This document shows positions 24,265-35,891 of a stretch of DNA of 36,481 nt, piece by piece (the first letter of the stretch is position 1; each line of letters opens with the position of its first letter). This DNA comes from Pseudomonadota bacterium (lineage in GTDB: Bacteria; Myxococcota_A; UBA796; GCA-2862545): the NCBI GenBank assembly GCA_947505245.1, contig CANNIZ010000046.1, positions 1-36,481 of the forward strand. Direction: 5' to 3'. The notes beneath the pieces are model-generated. The model saw only the letters and a program-made list of their open reading frames with translations. It was not told the DNA's origin and searched no databases. A program made the position numbers and the translations under genes.

Positions 24265-25296
24265 ATGGCTGGACATGGGGAGCGGCTGTTGTTCGCGATC
24301 GGGGCGCCGCGCAGCGGAACCACGCTGCTGATGCGGATGTTGAACGTTCACGATGCGATAACGACCCGGCCCGAACCGCATCTGTTGACGCCGCTCGCCC
24401 ACCTTGGCTTCTACGGCAACGTCACCAAGGCGCCGTATGATGCGTTCCAGGCCGCTGAGGCGATCAAGGCGCTCGTCAAGGAGCTGCCCGGGGGCGAAGC
24501 GGCCTACCTGGACGCCCTGCGCGCGTATTCCGATCGGATCTATGGCGGGCTGCTCGAACCGACCGGTCGTCGCTATTTCCTTGACAAGACGCCGGCCTAT
24601 GCGCTGATCCTGCCGTTCCTCGCCCGGTTGTACCCGGACGCGGTGTACGTGGTGCTGACGCGGCATCCGTTCGCGGTGTTCGCGAGCTTTGCAGAGAGCT
24701 TTTTTGACGGCGACTGGGCGGCCGCACACGCGTTCAACCCGATCGTCGAGCGGTACGTGCCCGCGATCGCGACGTTCCTCCGCGAACGTCCGGTTGAACG
24801 CCTGTACCACGTTCGGTACGAGTCGCTCGTCGCCGATCCTCAGCGCGAGCTGCGCGCGATCTGCGAAACCGCGGGGCTCGCGTACTCAGACGACCTCATC
24901 GAGTACGGAAAGAAGGACGTCTCCGGGGCCGGTCTCGGCGACCCGGTTGGCGTAAACGCTCACGAGCGGCCGACGACCGAGTCCGTTGACAAGTGGGCGC
25001 GAGGCGTGGCGCACGACGATGGAAAGATCGACCTTCTCCAGGGAATGTTGGCGCGACTCACCGACGCCGATCTCGCCGTGTGGGGATTTGACCGGTCGTC
25101 GATTTGGGCGCCGCTCGACGCGGTGTCGCCTGAGCAGGCGAAGAAGGCAAGGAAGAAGGCGACACGCTGGGACAGGCACCACGTCGAGCGCAGGGCCTTG
25201 CTGCACCTCCGTCGAAATCTGCAGGGAAACGCGCTCGGAGGCGCGGTGCGACGCGTGCGCTTTCTGTGTGACGTCCTGCTCCGAGACGGGTTCTGA
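24265..25296 (+). CDS. PAPS-dependent sulfotransferase family protein
   Basis: A 343-residue soluble sulfotransferase that would move sulfate from PAPS to a hydroxyl or amine acceptor. The 5'-phosphosulfate loop is FAIGAPRSGTTLLMRML (10-26), and the 3'-phosphate contact is VVLTRHPFAVFASFAE. VRYESLVADPQRELRAICE is a third typical segment. Catalytic residues beyond these are not certain. The C-terminal 60 residues are Lys/Arg-rich (KKARKKATRWDRHH). The acceptor cannot be guessed; neighbours (a CNNM transporter and a cytochrome c) do not point to a glycan or lipid cluster. ATG starts two bases after the preceding stop. Confidence 0.88.
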   Translation: MAGHGERLLFAIGAPRSGTTLLMRMLNVHDAITTRPEPHLLTPLAHLGFYGNVTKAPYDAFQAAEAIKALVKELPGGEAAYLDALRAYSDRIYGGLLEPTGRRYFLDKTPAYALILPFLARLYPDAVYVVLTRHPFAVFASFAESFFDGDWAAAHAFNPIVERYVPAIATFLRERPVERLYHVRYESLVADPQRELRAICETAGLAYSDDLIEYGKKDVSGAGLGDPVGVNAHERPTTESVDKWARGVAHDDGKIDLLQGMLARLTDADLAVWGFDRSSIWAPLDAVSPEQAKKARKKATRWDRHHVERRALLHLRRNLQGNALGGAVRRVRFLCDVLLRDGF

Positions 25297-25322
25297 AGCG
25301 ATAGACGGCGAAAGGAGGTTCG

Positions 25323-25772
25323 ATGGTTCTCGCGTTGGTGATGCTCGCGTGCGATTCCGGTACGCCGGCGGCCCCTGTCGAGTCGTCTCACGCAACGTCC
25401 CACGCCGATCACATGGCGATGATGGCGACTGTACGGGACACGATGCGGGCCGAGCTCGGCGCCGCCTACGACGCGCCCGTGCCCGGCGTGGATAACGCCG
25501 ACAAGAGCGCTGGAAAGAAGCTTTACGAGGTCCATTGTATGTCGTGTCACGGGGGCACGGGGCACGGTGATGGCCCGGGCGGCGTCGGGCTGCCGACATC
25601 ACCGGCGGACTTCTCCGACTCCTTCCATGCGCGCTACTACGCCGACGCCGGCCGCGTACAGATCATCACCAAGGGCCACATCGAGCAGGGGATGCCGGCG
25701 TTCGAAACCACGCTTTCGCACGACGAGATCGTCACCGTCTACGCCTACATCCGCACGTTCCGGGGCGACTAG
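25323..25772 (+). CDS. Cytochrome c, probably membrane-anchored lipoprotein
   Basis: A 149-residue mono-haem c-type cytochrome. The haem motif is CMSCH (72-76), and Met124 in EQGMPAFETT is the likely distal ligand. Its N-terminus MVLALVMLACDSG is a short hydrophobic stretch with Cys10, resembling a lipobox, though the L-A-C context is imperfect and there is no basic n-region. A His/Met-rich linker (about 22-40) precedes the haem domain. AAAGGAGG lies at 25311-25318, a strong ribosome-binding site, and an upstream in-frame stop fixes this start. The electron-transfer partner is not in the window. It lies 26 bases after the sulfotransferase gene. Confidence 0.88.
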   Translation: MVLALVMLACDSGTPAAPVESSHATSHADHMAMMATVRDTMRAELGAAYDAPVPGVDNADKSAGKKLYEVHCMSCHGGTGHGDGPGGVGLPTSPADFSDSFHARYYADAGRVQIITKGHIEQGMPAFETTLSHDEIVTVYAYIRTFRGD

Positions 25773-25781
25773 AGCGCGGGG

Positions 25782-28700
25782 TCAGAACAGCGTCCCGAGC
25801 GAGAGGTGGGCGCGGACGAGCGGCTCCTCCCAGTCGGTGCGGAGGAGCTTCTGGCCGGCCCCGGAGGCGAGCGCCGCGGCCGGGTTGGTGGCGAGGTCGA
25901 TCTGCAGTGGGCCGATGGGAGTGACGACCCGCAGCCCAGCGCCGAGCGAGTAGCGGACGAGGGGGTCGAACAGCGCACGGTACTGGGGGAGCTCGCTCGT
26001 CGAGGTCCCGCTCTGAAGCCAAACGTTTCCAGCTTCGGCCCATACCGCCGCTGAGTAGCCGTCGTAGGACTTCAACCCCAGCGCTGGCAGCGGGACGAGC
26101 CACTCGACCGTCGCGAGCGCCATGGTGTCCCCGCCCGTCGACACCCAGCGGGTCGGGTCGGTTCGGAGCGCCTCGGTGGCGATCGGCAACAGCTCGTCAG
26201 GCCAGTCGACAGACACCTGCGCGACCTCGTTGCGTGGCCCCACTGCGTCGCGCCGAAAACCCCGCAGGCTGCCGGTTCCGCCGAGTCGGTAGCGGTCTTC
26301 GAGCGGGATGGTTCCTCCCGCGAAGGGGCGCGCGCCGGCCCCGATCCCCGAGAGGTGAAGCGTCGTCGCGCCAAGGGGCACGTACGCGGCACCGCGCGCT
26401 TCGGCGCGGCCAAACCACACCGGGGCGAGGACGTCGTTCCAGATGCCGAGCCGTGCACCCGGCGAGAGCTCGGTCGTCGCTGACACGAGCAGGCCCCGCG
26501 TCGGCTGGATGGGATCGTCGCGTCGGTCGTGCAGGATGAGGGCAGAGAGCGTGTGTTGTTCGCGCCACGCCGACGGAATCGGCACGTTGCCGTCCGCGTC
26601 GAGGAGCGTCGCCCACGGCTCGCCGGGCAGCAGCGCGCCAGGGTCCACCTCGAGCAGGCGACGCGTCTCGGATCGAATGCCGGTTCGCAGCGTCGTTCCG
26701 GCGCCGAGCTGTGTCTCGATGGTCAGGCCGATCGCGGATCGCGCCATCCTCCAGGTCCGTTCCTGGTCCTGCTCGCGGAACACGACGTCGAACACGATGT
26801 GCTGGTTGCGGAGCGGGAAGTGCGGCGCGGTGTACGTGGCGGCCGCCCGCCACTGCGGATCGCGAACGTCGAATCCCCAGTCGGTGAGGCTCTCGGACCG
26901 ATAATCGAGGCCCGCGAGCGCGAACAGCTCTGCAGTGTGCCCGACGCCCCACAGGTTGTGGCGCGTCACCCGCGCGAAGCCGCGGGCCCCTTGGTCGGTG
27001 GAGACGCCGCCGCCGAGTTCGTAGCTGACACGCGGCCGCTCCACGATGTCGATCAGCAGGTCGCGTTGAGCGCCCTCGCCGAGGAGCTCGGTCTGAACGG
27101 TGCGAAAGATCGAGAGGTCGTACAGGTCGCGCCGTACGCTGGCGAGGTCAGAGTCGGTGAGGGGCTCGCCGAGCCTTAGATCGAGCTGCCGCCGCAGGAA
27201 GGTGGTGCGCGTGCGAACGGCGCCGGTGAACACCACGCTGCGCAGCACCACCCGTGGCCCGGTCGCGAGCCCGATCGAGGCCGTCGCTCGGTCGTCTTCG
27301 GTCTTCTGCGCGATCCGGACGTCGGCTTCGAGGTAGCCGGCGTCGCGATGAGCGACGACCACGCGTTGCGCGAGTTCGGCGATCGCCTGAGGGGAATACG
27401 GCTGGTCCACCATCGACGCCAACGAGGCGTCGAACGCGGTCATATTCACCTCGGGTGCGGCGCCCACGATCTCCAGCGCCGCGAGGCGGACGAGCGGCCC
27501 CTCCGCCACCGCGACCCGCACGTGGACGTCGACGGGGTGCTCCGCGCCAAATTTGCGAGCGACGGCAGCGTAGCCTGGGAGCAGCCAGCTCGGCGAGAAC
27601 CGCCGGGACTCCGTCGTCTCCAGCACCTCGAACGAGGCGCCGGGGTAGCCCGACGCGCGGTAACGGTCGCGCGCAGCTGACAACCCCTTCGCGATCTCGC
27701 CGTCGGTGAGCCAGCCGTAGCGGAGGACCTGATCGCTGGCCTGCTCCATCACAGTGCGGAGGTCCGCGTCGGAGACGGCGTTGTTTCCGATAAAATCCAC
27801 CCGGAGCTGCCGCCCGAACACCGGCGTCAGGTGATGGCGAGGTCCGCGCTCGACAGCGATCGTCAGCGTCTTTTCAGCCTCGGCGGTTTCGAGCGAGACC
27901 GCCGCGCGCGCGTCCATGAATCCCCGGCGGGCCATCCAGTCGGAGATCCGCTCGGGTGCGGCGTCGACGAAGCCATGCGTCAGGCGCAGGCGCTCGTCGA
28001 TCCCGAGCGCCTCGCGCGCCTTGGAGCGCGGCCAGGGCCACATCCCGTCCACGTTCAGGACCAGGCGGTGTCCCGACTCGACGTGCAGCGCGACGGTCCA
28101 CCCGTCTGTGTCGTTGTGATCGACGGCCGGCGTGACGCGCGCCTCGATGTACCCGCCGCGGCGTGCCCCGAAGTAGCGATCGGGTCCAGCGAGGTCGGCG
28201 CGCACGGCGTACTGCGCGGCCCGGATGGCGGCCTCGGTCACGGGCTTCCCTTCGGACAGACCCGCCGCCTTTGCGACGCGCAGGAGTCGGCGCTCCGATA
28301 CGGGGTGATCTCCTGTGACGACGAGGCGTTCCAGCGTTCGAGGCTCCCCTTCGTCGACGCGAACCCACACCTCGAGGTGATCCGAGCCGTCGCGCCCACG
28401 GCGACCGGTGCTGTAGGCGTCCACCTCGACGACGGTCTCCTCGAAGCCCGCCGCGACATAGGCCGCCTTCACGCGCGCGGCGACGCGCGGGCCGTCCACC
28501 TCTTGAAAGAAGGCGGTCCCGATCGAGACAGCGGACGCGTCGATCACCTGCCTGGCAGGAAGCTCGTCGGCCCCTTGCACCCGCACGGCGGAAGCGCGAG
28601 GCGCCGGCGTGACGAGGTACCGGAGGATCACGGCCTGGCGGGGTTCGCCGAACTCGTCGTAGTCCACCCACGGCTGGACGTCGGCCTCGAGCGACGCGAA

Positions 28701-28910
28701 GTCACCCGCGTGAAACAGCGTGGCGAGATCGAGGCGGACGTTCCCGGGGTCGAGCGGCTCGCCCTGGCGTACCCGGAGCAGAGGATCGAGGGACTCTTCG
28801 GGGACGCCGCCGCCGGGACTGACGATCTGGACGCTCTGAACAGGCAGCCCGAGCCACCAGCGCTCTGGCGACGGCTCCTCTGCGAAGGCGGCGGCGACCA
28901 GCCAGATCAT
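25782..28910 (-). CDS. Omp85-family outer-membrane protein with about seven POTRA domains
   Basis: A 1042-residue BamA/TamA-type protein that would insert proteins into the outer membrane or translocate them. After a short signal peptide (MIWLVAAAFA, residues 1-10), I count seven POTRA-like repeats starting near residues 24, 105, 190, 282, 367, 483 and 567. Examples are RVDFIGNNAVSDADLRTVME and VVFTGAVRTRTTFLRRQLDL. From about 645 comes a 16-strand barrel with LGGTGSLRGFRRD, the VRGF-type lid loop, and the protein ends in Phe (HLSLGTLF). BamA usually has five POTRAs and TamA three. It may be the principal BamA or an extra paralogue; no adjacent Skp or Lpx genes help decide. Start chosen at the only upstream ATG with a hydrophobic leader. 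Confidence 0.9.
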   Translation of the reverse strand: MIWLVAAAFAEEPSPERWWLGLPVQSVQIVSPGGGVPEESLDPLLRVRQGEPLDPGNVRLDLATLFHAGDFASLEADVQPWVDYDEFGEPRQAVILRYLVTPAPRASAVRVQGADELPARQVIDASAVSIGTAFFQEVDGPRVAARVKAAYVAAGFEETVVEVDAYSTGRRGRDGSDHLEVWVRVDEGEPRTLERLVVTGDHPVSERRLLRVAKAAGLSEGKPVTEAAIRAAQYAVRADLAGPDRYFGARRGGYIEARVTPAVDHNDTDGWTVALHVESGHRLVLNVDGMWPWPRSKAREALGIDERLRLTHGFVDAAPERISDWMARRGFMDARAAVSLETAEAEKTLTIAVERGPRHHLTPVFGRQLRVDFIGNNAVSDADLRTVMEQASDQVLRYGWLTDGEIAKGLSAARDRYRASGYPGASFEVLETTESRRFSPSWLLPGYAAVARKFGAEHPVDVHVRVAVAEGPLVRLAALEIVGAAPEVNMTAFDASLASMVDQPYSPQAIAELAQRVVVAHRDAGYLEADVRIAQKTEDDRATASIGLATGPRVVLRSVVFTGAVRTRTTFLRRQLDLRLGEPLTDSDLASVRRDLYDLSIFRTVQTELLGEGAQRDLLIDIVERPRVSYELGGGVSTDQGARGFARVTRHNLWGVGHTAELFALAGLDYRSESLTDWGFDVRDPQWRAAATYTAPHFPLRNQHIVFDVVFREQDQERTWRMARSAIGLTIETQLGAGTTLRTGIRSETRRLLEVDPGALLPGEPWATLLDADGNVPIPSAWREQHTLSALILHDRRDDPIQPTRGLLVSATTELSPGARLGIWNDVLAPVWFGRAEARGAAYVPLGATTLHLSGIGAGARPFAGGTIPLEDRYRLGGTGSLRGFRRDAVGPRNEVAQVSVDWPDELLPIATEALRTDPTRWVSTGGDTMALATVEWLVPLPALGLKSYDGYSAAVWAEAGNVWLQSGTSTSELPQYRALFDPLVRYSLGAGLRVVTPIGPLQIDLATNPAAALASGAGQKLLRTDWEEPLVRAHLSLGTLF

Positions 28911-28936
28911 CGCCGACAGGCTACCGTGTGGGGAGC
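28911..28936. promoter_or_regulatory. Divergent start region, Omp85 / kinase
   Basis: Only 26 bases separate the two start codons, so the promoters must overlap or lie inside the genes. TACCGT at 28922-28927 could be a -10 for the kinase and would make its mRNA nearly leaderless. Confidence 0.3.
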
Positions 28937-31288
28937 ATGTTGTCGCCGGGCGACCGTATTGATCGGTACGAAGTCCTGTCCGTCCTCGGGCAGGGCGGCA
29001 TGGCCGTGGTGTACCGCGCGCGGCACGTCGAGCTCGGCTCTGAGCACGCGATCAAGCTGCTCATCGCGATCAAGCCGCAGCTGCAGGAGCGACTGCTCCA
29101 AGAAGGTCGCATCCAGGCGCGGTTGCATCACCCGAACCTCGTGCGTGTGCACGACGTTCTCCGCGTCGAGGGCCGTCCCGCGCTGGTGATGGAGTTCGTC
29201 GACGGGCCGTCGCTTGACGTCTACGTCGCCGCCAACAAGCTCTCGATCGATACATTGGAGCGGCTGTTTCGAGGGGTCTGCGCGGGCGTCGCCCACGCCC
29301 ATGCGAACGGCATGATTCATCGCGATCTGAAGCCCGCAAACGTGCTCGTCCACGTCGTCGACGGGGTCCCGATCCCGAAGGTGACGGACTTCGGCATCGC
29401 GAAGGTGCTCGAATTCGGTGACAGCGGCGGCACCTCCGCGGGGACGGCGATGGGAACGCCGCGGTATATGGCGCCTGAGCAGATCCGGGACGCCAAGGGC
29501 GTGGACGCTCGGGCCGACGTGTACGCGCTCGGCTCCATGCTCTTCGAGTTGTTGAGCGGGCGTCCGCTCGTCGATTCGGTCGATCTCGTCGGGATCTACG
29601 AGCGCGCGATGAAGGACGAGATGCCCGATCTCGGCGACGTGCCCGACGTCCCGGTCCGGCTCGTGAACACGATCCGGCACGCGCTGCGCGGCGAACGGCG
29701 TGATCGGATTCCGGACGCCGGCGCGCTGTTGAAGGTGCTGGATACGGGTGAGTTCACGCCCGCCCCGACGGTCGCAGAACCTGGCCCCGCGCCTGCCGAT
29801 GTGACCGTAGACCTCGGTATCGTGCTGCGAAACGCTCCGGTCGAAGGCGACCACACGCCCCCGACCTGGTCCGAGGCGCCGTCTCCCGTTGGCGGACCCG
29901 AGGCCCTCGCGGTCGCCGCCCCCGAGGCCATCGGCGCCTGGCGGCTCGTCGACCGCATCGACGAACACAACGGCATGGAGCGTTGGCACGCCGAGAAGGA
30001 CGGCCGCAAGGGTCTGCTCAAGGCCCTGAGCGGCGACTCTGATCGGAAGCGCATCGAGCTGCAAAAGCGGGAAGCGCGCGTGCTGCGGCAGATCGTTCAC
30101 CCGCGCGTTCCCGCGCTGATCGAAGAGTTCGTCGACGGGCAGGGGAGTTCGCGGCGCCTCGTGATCGTCCGGGAGGACCCCGGTGGCGAGCCGCTCACCG
30201 CCTACCTCGGCCGCCATCGGTTCGAGCGCGACGAGGTGATCCCCCGCGCGGCCGACCTTTGCGACGTGCTCGCGGCGCTGCACCGCCTGTCGCCTCCGGT
30301 CGTGCACCGCGAGATCACCGCGGACCACGTGTGGGTCGCGTCCGACGGCACGTGGCACATCGCAGACCTCGGCGCGGTGCGCGACGACCTGCCCGATCAG
30401 GACGTCGGCGGCGGCACGTTCGTCGGTCGTTGGGGCTACATGGCGCCCGAGCAGTTCGCGGGCGACGCCGGGCCGACGACGGACAGCTACGGCGTGGGCG
30501 CGCTGATCGTGCACCTGCTCACGCGCCGGGCGCCGAGCGAGCTGCTCGACCGCGACGGTCGCATCGTGTTCCGGCCGATGATCGCGGATCCAGGCTTGGG
30601 CGCGCTGCTCGACCGGATGATCGCCACCGACCCCGCGGCCCGTCCGACCGCGGCCGAGGCGGCGGCGGCTCTGCGGTCGCTGCTTCCGAAGCTGAAGCCG
30701 GCCGAACCGATGCGGGCGCCGAACGCGGCCGTGATCGCGGCCCTTCAGACGGCGCCTCCGCTGGAAGTCGAACGGCCCGACGTTTCCGACCCGATGCCGG
30801 CCCCACCTGTGCTCGTCGGTCCGCCGAAGCTGGGGTTGGCTCCACCTCCGGTCGGCCTGTTGCTGCCTTCGGGCATTGGTCGCGTGTTGTTCGCCGCCTT
30901 CGTGCTCATCGGGCTCGCGGTGCCGGCCACGATCCTGGTGTACAGCCCCTTTGGCCACCATGTCACGACGCCCGCGTCGATACCGCTTGCGCCCGTCGAC
31001 CTCGCGCCGCTCAATTCGACGCTGACGGGTGCCCTGGCGTCGCCCGACGTGAAGGCCTGTGCCGTCGATTGGCGTGCCCGGAACCCGAACACGCTCGCCC
31101 AGCGCGTCGACGTGACGGTCATGCTCGGCACCTCGGTCAACTTCGTCGGCTACAGCAACTTCCTCGACGATCCGCTCCATGAATGCCTGAAGCAGGTGGA
31201 AATCCTTAGCGCGTTCGAAAACATCCCGGTCGCCGGCCCCGTTTCGCTGCACGGGACGATCGACCTCGACGCACTGGCGCCAATGTAA
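28937..31288 (+). CDS. Membrane Ser/Thr kinase with fused pseudokinase and TonB/AgmX-like C-terminal domain
   Basis: A 783-residue Hanks-type kinase. Domain 1 (about 9-265) is complete: glycine loop GQGGMAVVY, VAIK Lys40 in EHAIKLL, HRDLKPAN (128-135), DFG (151-153), GTPRYMAPEQ and DVYALGSMLFELLSG. Domain 2 (about 332-585) keeps the fold (RWGYMAPEQF, DSYGVGAL) but reads HREITADHVW at the catalytic loop and DLG for DFG, so the catalytic Asp, Lys and Asn are lost and the glycine loop is absent. Next are a Pro-rich linker, a membrane segment (about 650-669) and an extracytoplasmic C-terminus with CAVDWRARNP, VDVTVMLG and HECLKQVEIL that resembles the AgmX/TonB-like fold. GTG three codons upstream is an alternative start. 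It overlaps the hydrolase by one base. Confidence 0.92.
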   Translation: MLSPGDRIDRYEVLSVLGQGGMAVVYRARHVELGSEHAIKLLIAIKPQLQERLLQEGRIQARLHHPNLVRVHDVLRVEGRPALVMEFVDGPSLDVYVAANKLSIDTLERLFRGVCAGVAHAHANGMIHRDLKPANVLVHVVDGVPIPKVTDFGIAKVLEFGDSGGTSAGTAMGTPRYMAPEQIRDAKGVDARADVYALGSMLFELLSGRPLVDSVDLVGIYERAMKDEMPDLGDVPDVPVRLVNTIRHALRGERRDRIPDAGALLKVLDTGEFTPAPTVAEPGPAPADVTVDLGIVLRNAPVEGDHTPPTWSEAPSPVGGPEALAVAAPEAIGAWRLVDRIDEHNGMERWHAEKDGRKGLLKALSGDSDRKRIELQKREARVLRQIVHPRVPALIEEFVDGQGSSRRLVIVREDPGGEPLTAYLGRHRFERDEVIPRAADLCDVLAALHRLSPPVVHREITADHVWVASDGTWHIADLGAVRDDLPDQDVGGGTFVGRWGYMAPEQFAGDAGPTTDSYGVGALIVHLLTRRAPSELLDRDGRIVFRPMIADPGLGALLDRMIATDPAARPTAAEAAAALRSLLPKLKPAEPMRAPNAAVIAALQTAPPLEVERPDVSDPMPAPPVLVGPPKLGLAPPPVGLLLPSGIGRVLFAAFVLIGLAVPATILVYSPFGHHVTTPASIPLAPVDLAPLNSTLTGALASPDVKACAVDWRARNPNTLAQRVDVTVMLGTSVNFVGYSNFLDDPLHECLKQVEILSAFENIPVAGPVSLHGTIDLDALAPM

Positions 31289-32175
31289 TGCCAAAACTGA
31301 CGACCCCCGCGGGCATCGAACTCGCCTACGAAGTGCAAGGCGACGGGCCTCCCGTCGTGATGATCATGGGCCTCGGCGCCCAGCTCGTGTTGTGGCCGCA
31401 AGAGCTGGTCGACGCGATCGCCGCCGCCGGCTTTCGCACGATCCGCTTCGACAACCGCGACATCGGGCAGTCGGCCTGGTTCGACCACCTCGGGGTGCCG
31501 AACAACCCGAAGTTGCTCGCGCGGCGGCTCGCCGGTCTGTCGGTGGACGCGCCGTACAACCTGTCGGCGATGGCGTCGGACACGATCGGCCTGCTCGACA
31601 CGCTCGGCATCGCGCGCGCGCACCTGATCGGCGCGTCGTTGGGCGGCATGATCGCGCAGACGGTAGCGATCGAACACCCGCAGCGGGTGGCCTCGCTCAC
31701 CTCGATCATGTCGAGCGCCGGCAACCTCGCCGCCTTCGCAGTGCATCCCCGCGCGCTCAAGCAGATGCTCGGCAAGCCGCCGACGAATCGCGAAGAGTAC
31801 GTCGAACGAATCGTCACGCTGTTTCGCGGCCACGCGGGTACACACCCGTACGACGCCGTGCGGATGGCCGAGCTCGCGGGTCTGCAGTACGACCGCGGCT
31901 ACCACCCGCAGGGGTTTGCGCGGCAGTTTGCTGCCATCCTCGGGTCTGGCAGCCGCGTCGAACGCCTGAAGACGGTGGCGGCGCCGACGCTCGTGATGCA
32001 CGGCACCCACGACCCGCTCGTGCCGATCTCGGCCGGTCGACTGGTTGCGGCCTCGATCCCCGGTGCGACGTTCGTGCCGATCGACGGCATGGGTCACGAG
32101 CTTCCACGACCGATCTGGCCGCAAGTTACCGCAGCGGTCACTGCACACATGGAGAAGGCGGGCCGGGCGGCGTAG
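31288..32175 (+). CDS. Alpha/beta hydrolase
   Basis: A 295-residue serine hydrolase of the alpha/beta fold. The triad is readable: nucleophile Ser in GASLGGM, Asp in MHGTHDPLVP and His in DGMGHELPRP. The oxyanion segment is VVMIMGLGAQ and the strand-turn RFDNRDIGQSA follows. Family members of this size include esterases, lactonases and dienelactone-type enzymes, so the substrate cannot be named. Start ATG overlaps the kinase stop as TAATG, implying coupled translation with a signalling protein. Only 26 bases separate it from metH. Confidence 0.87.
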   Translation: MPKLTTPAGIELAYEVQGDGPPVVMIMGLGAQLVLWPQELVDAIAAAGFRTIRFDNRDIGQSAWFDHLGVPNNPKLLARRLAGLSVDAPYNLSAMASDTIGLLDTLGIARAHLIGASLGGMIAQTVAIEHPQRVASLTSIMSSAGNLAAFAVHPRALKQMLGKPPTNREEYVERIVTLFRGHAGTHPYDAVRMAELAGLQYDRGYHPQGFARQFAAILGSGSRVERLKTVAAPTLVMHGTHDPLVPISAGRLVAASIPGATFVPIDGMGHELPRPIWPQVTAAVTAHMEKAGRAA

Positions 32176-32201
32176 CGTTAGGCTGACCGGCCGGAGGTTC
32201 C

Positions 32202-35885
<3,684 letters not shown>

Positions 35886-35891
35886 GGCTGG

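Noticed and set aside
28907..31294. A 795-codon open frame on the minus strand across the kinase gene
   Set aside because: It mirrors the kinase gene in a GC-rich genome, is Arg/His-rich and matches no family, while the opposite strand encodes intact kinase motifs.
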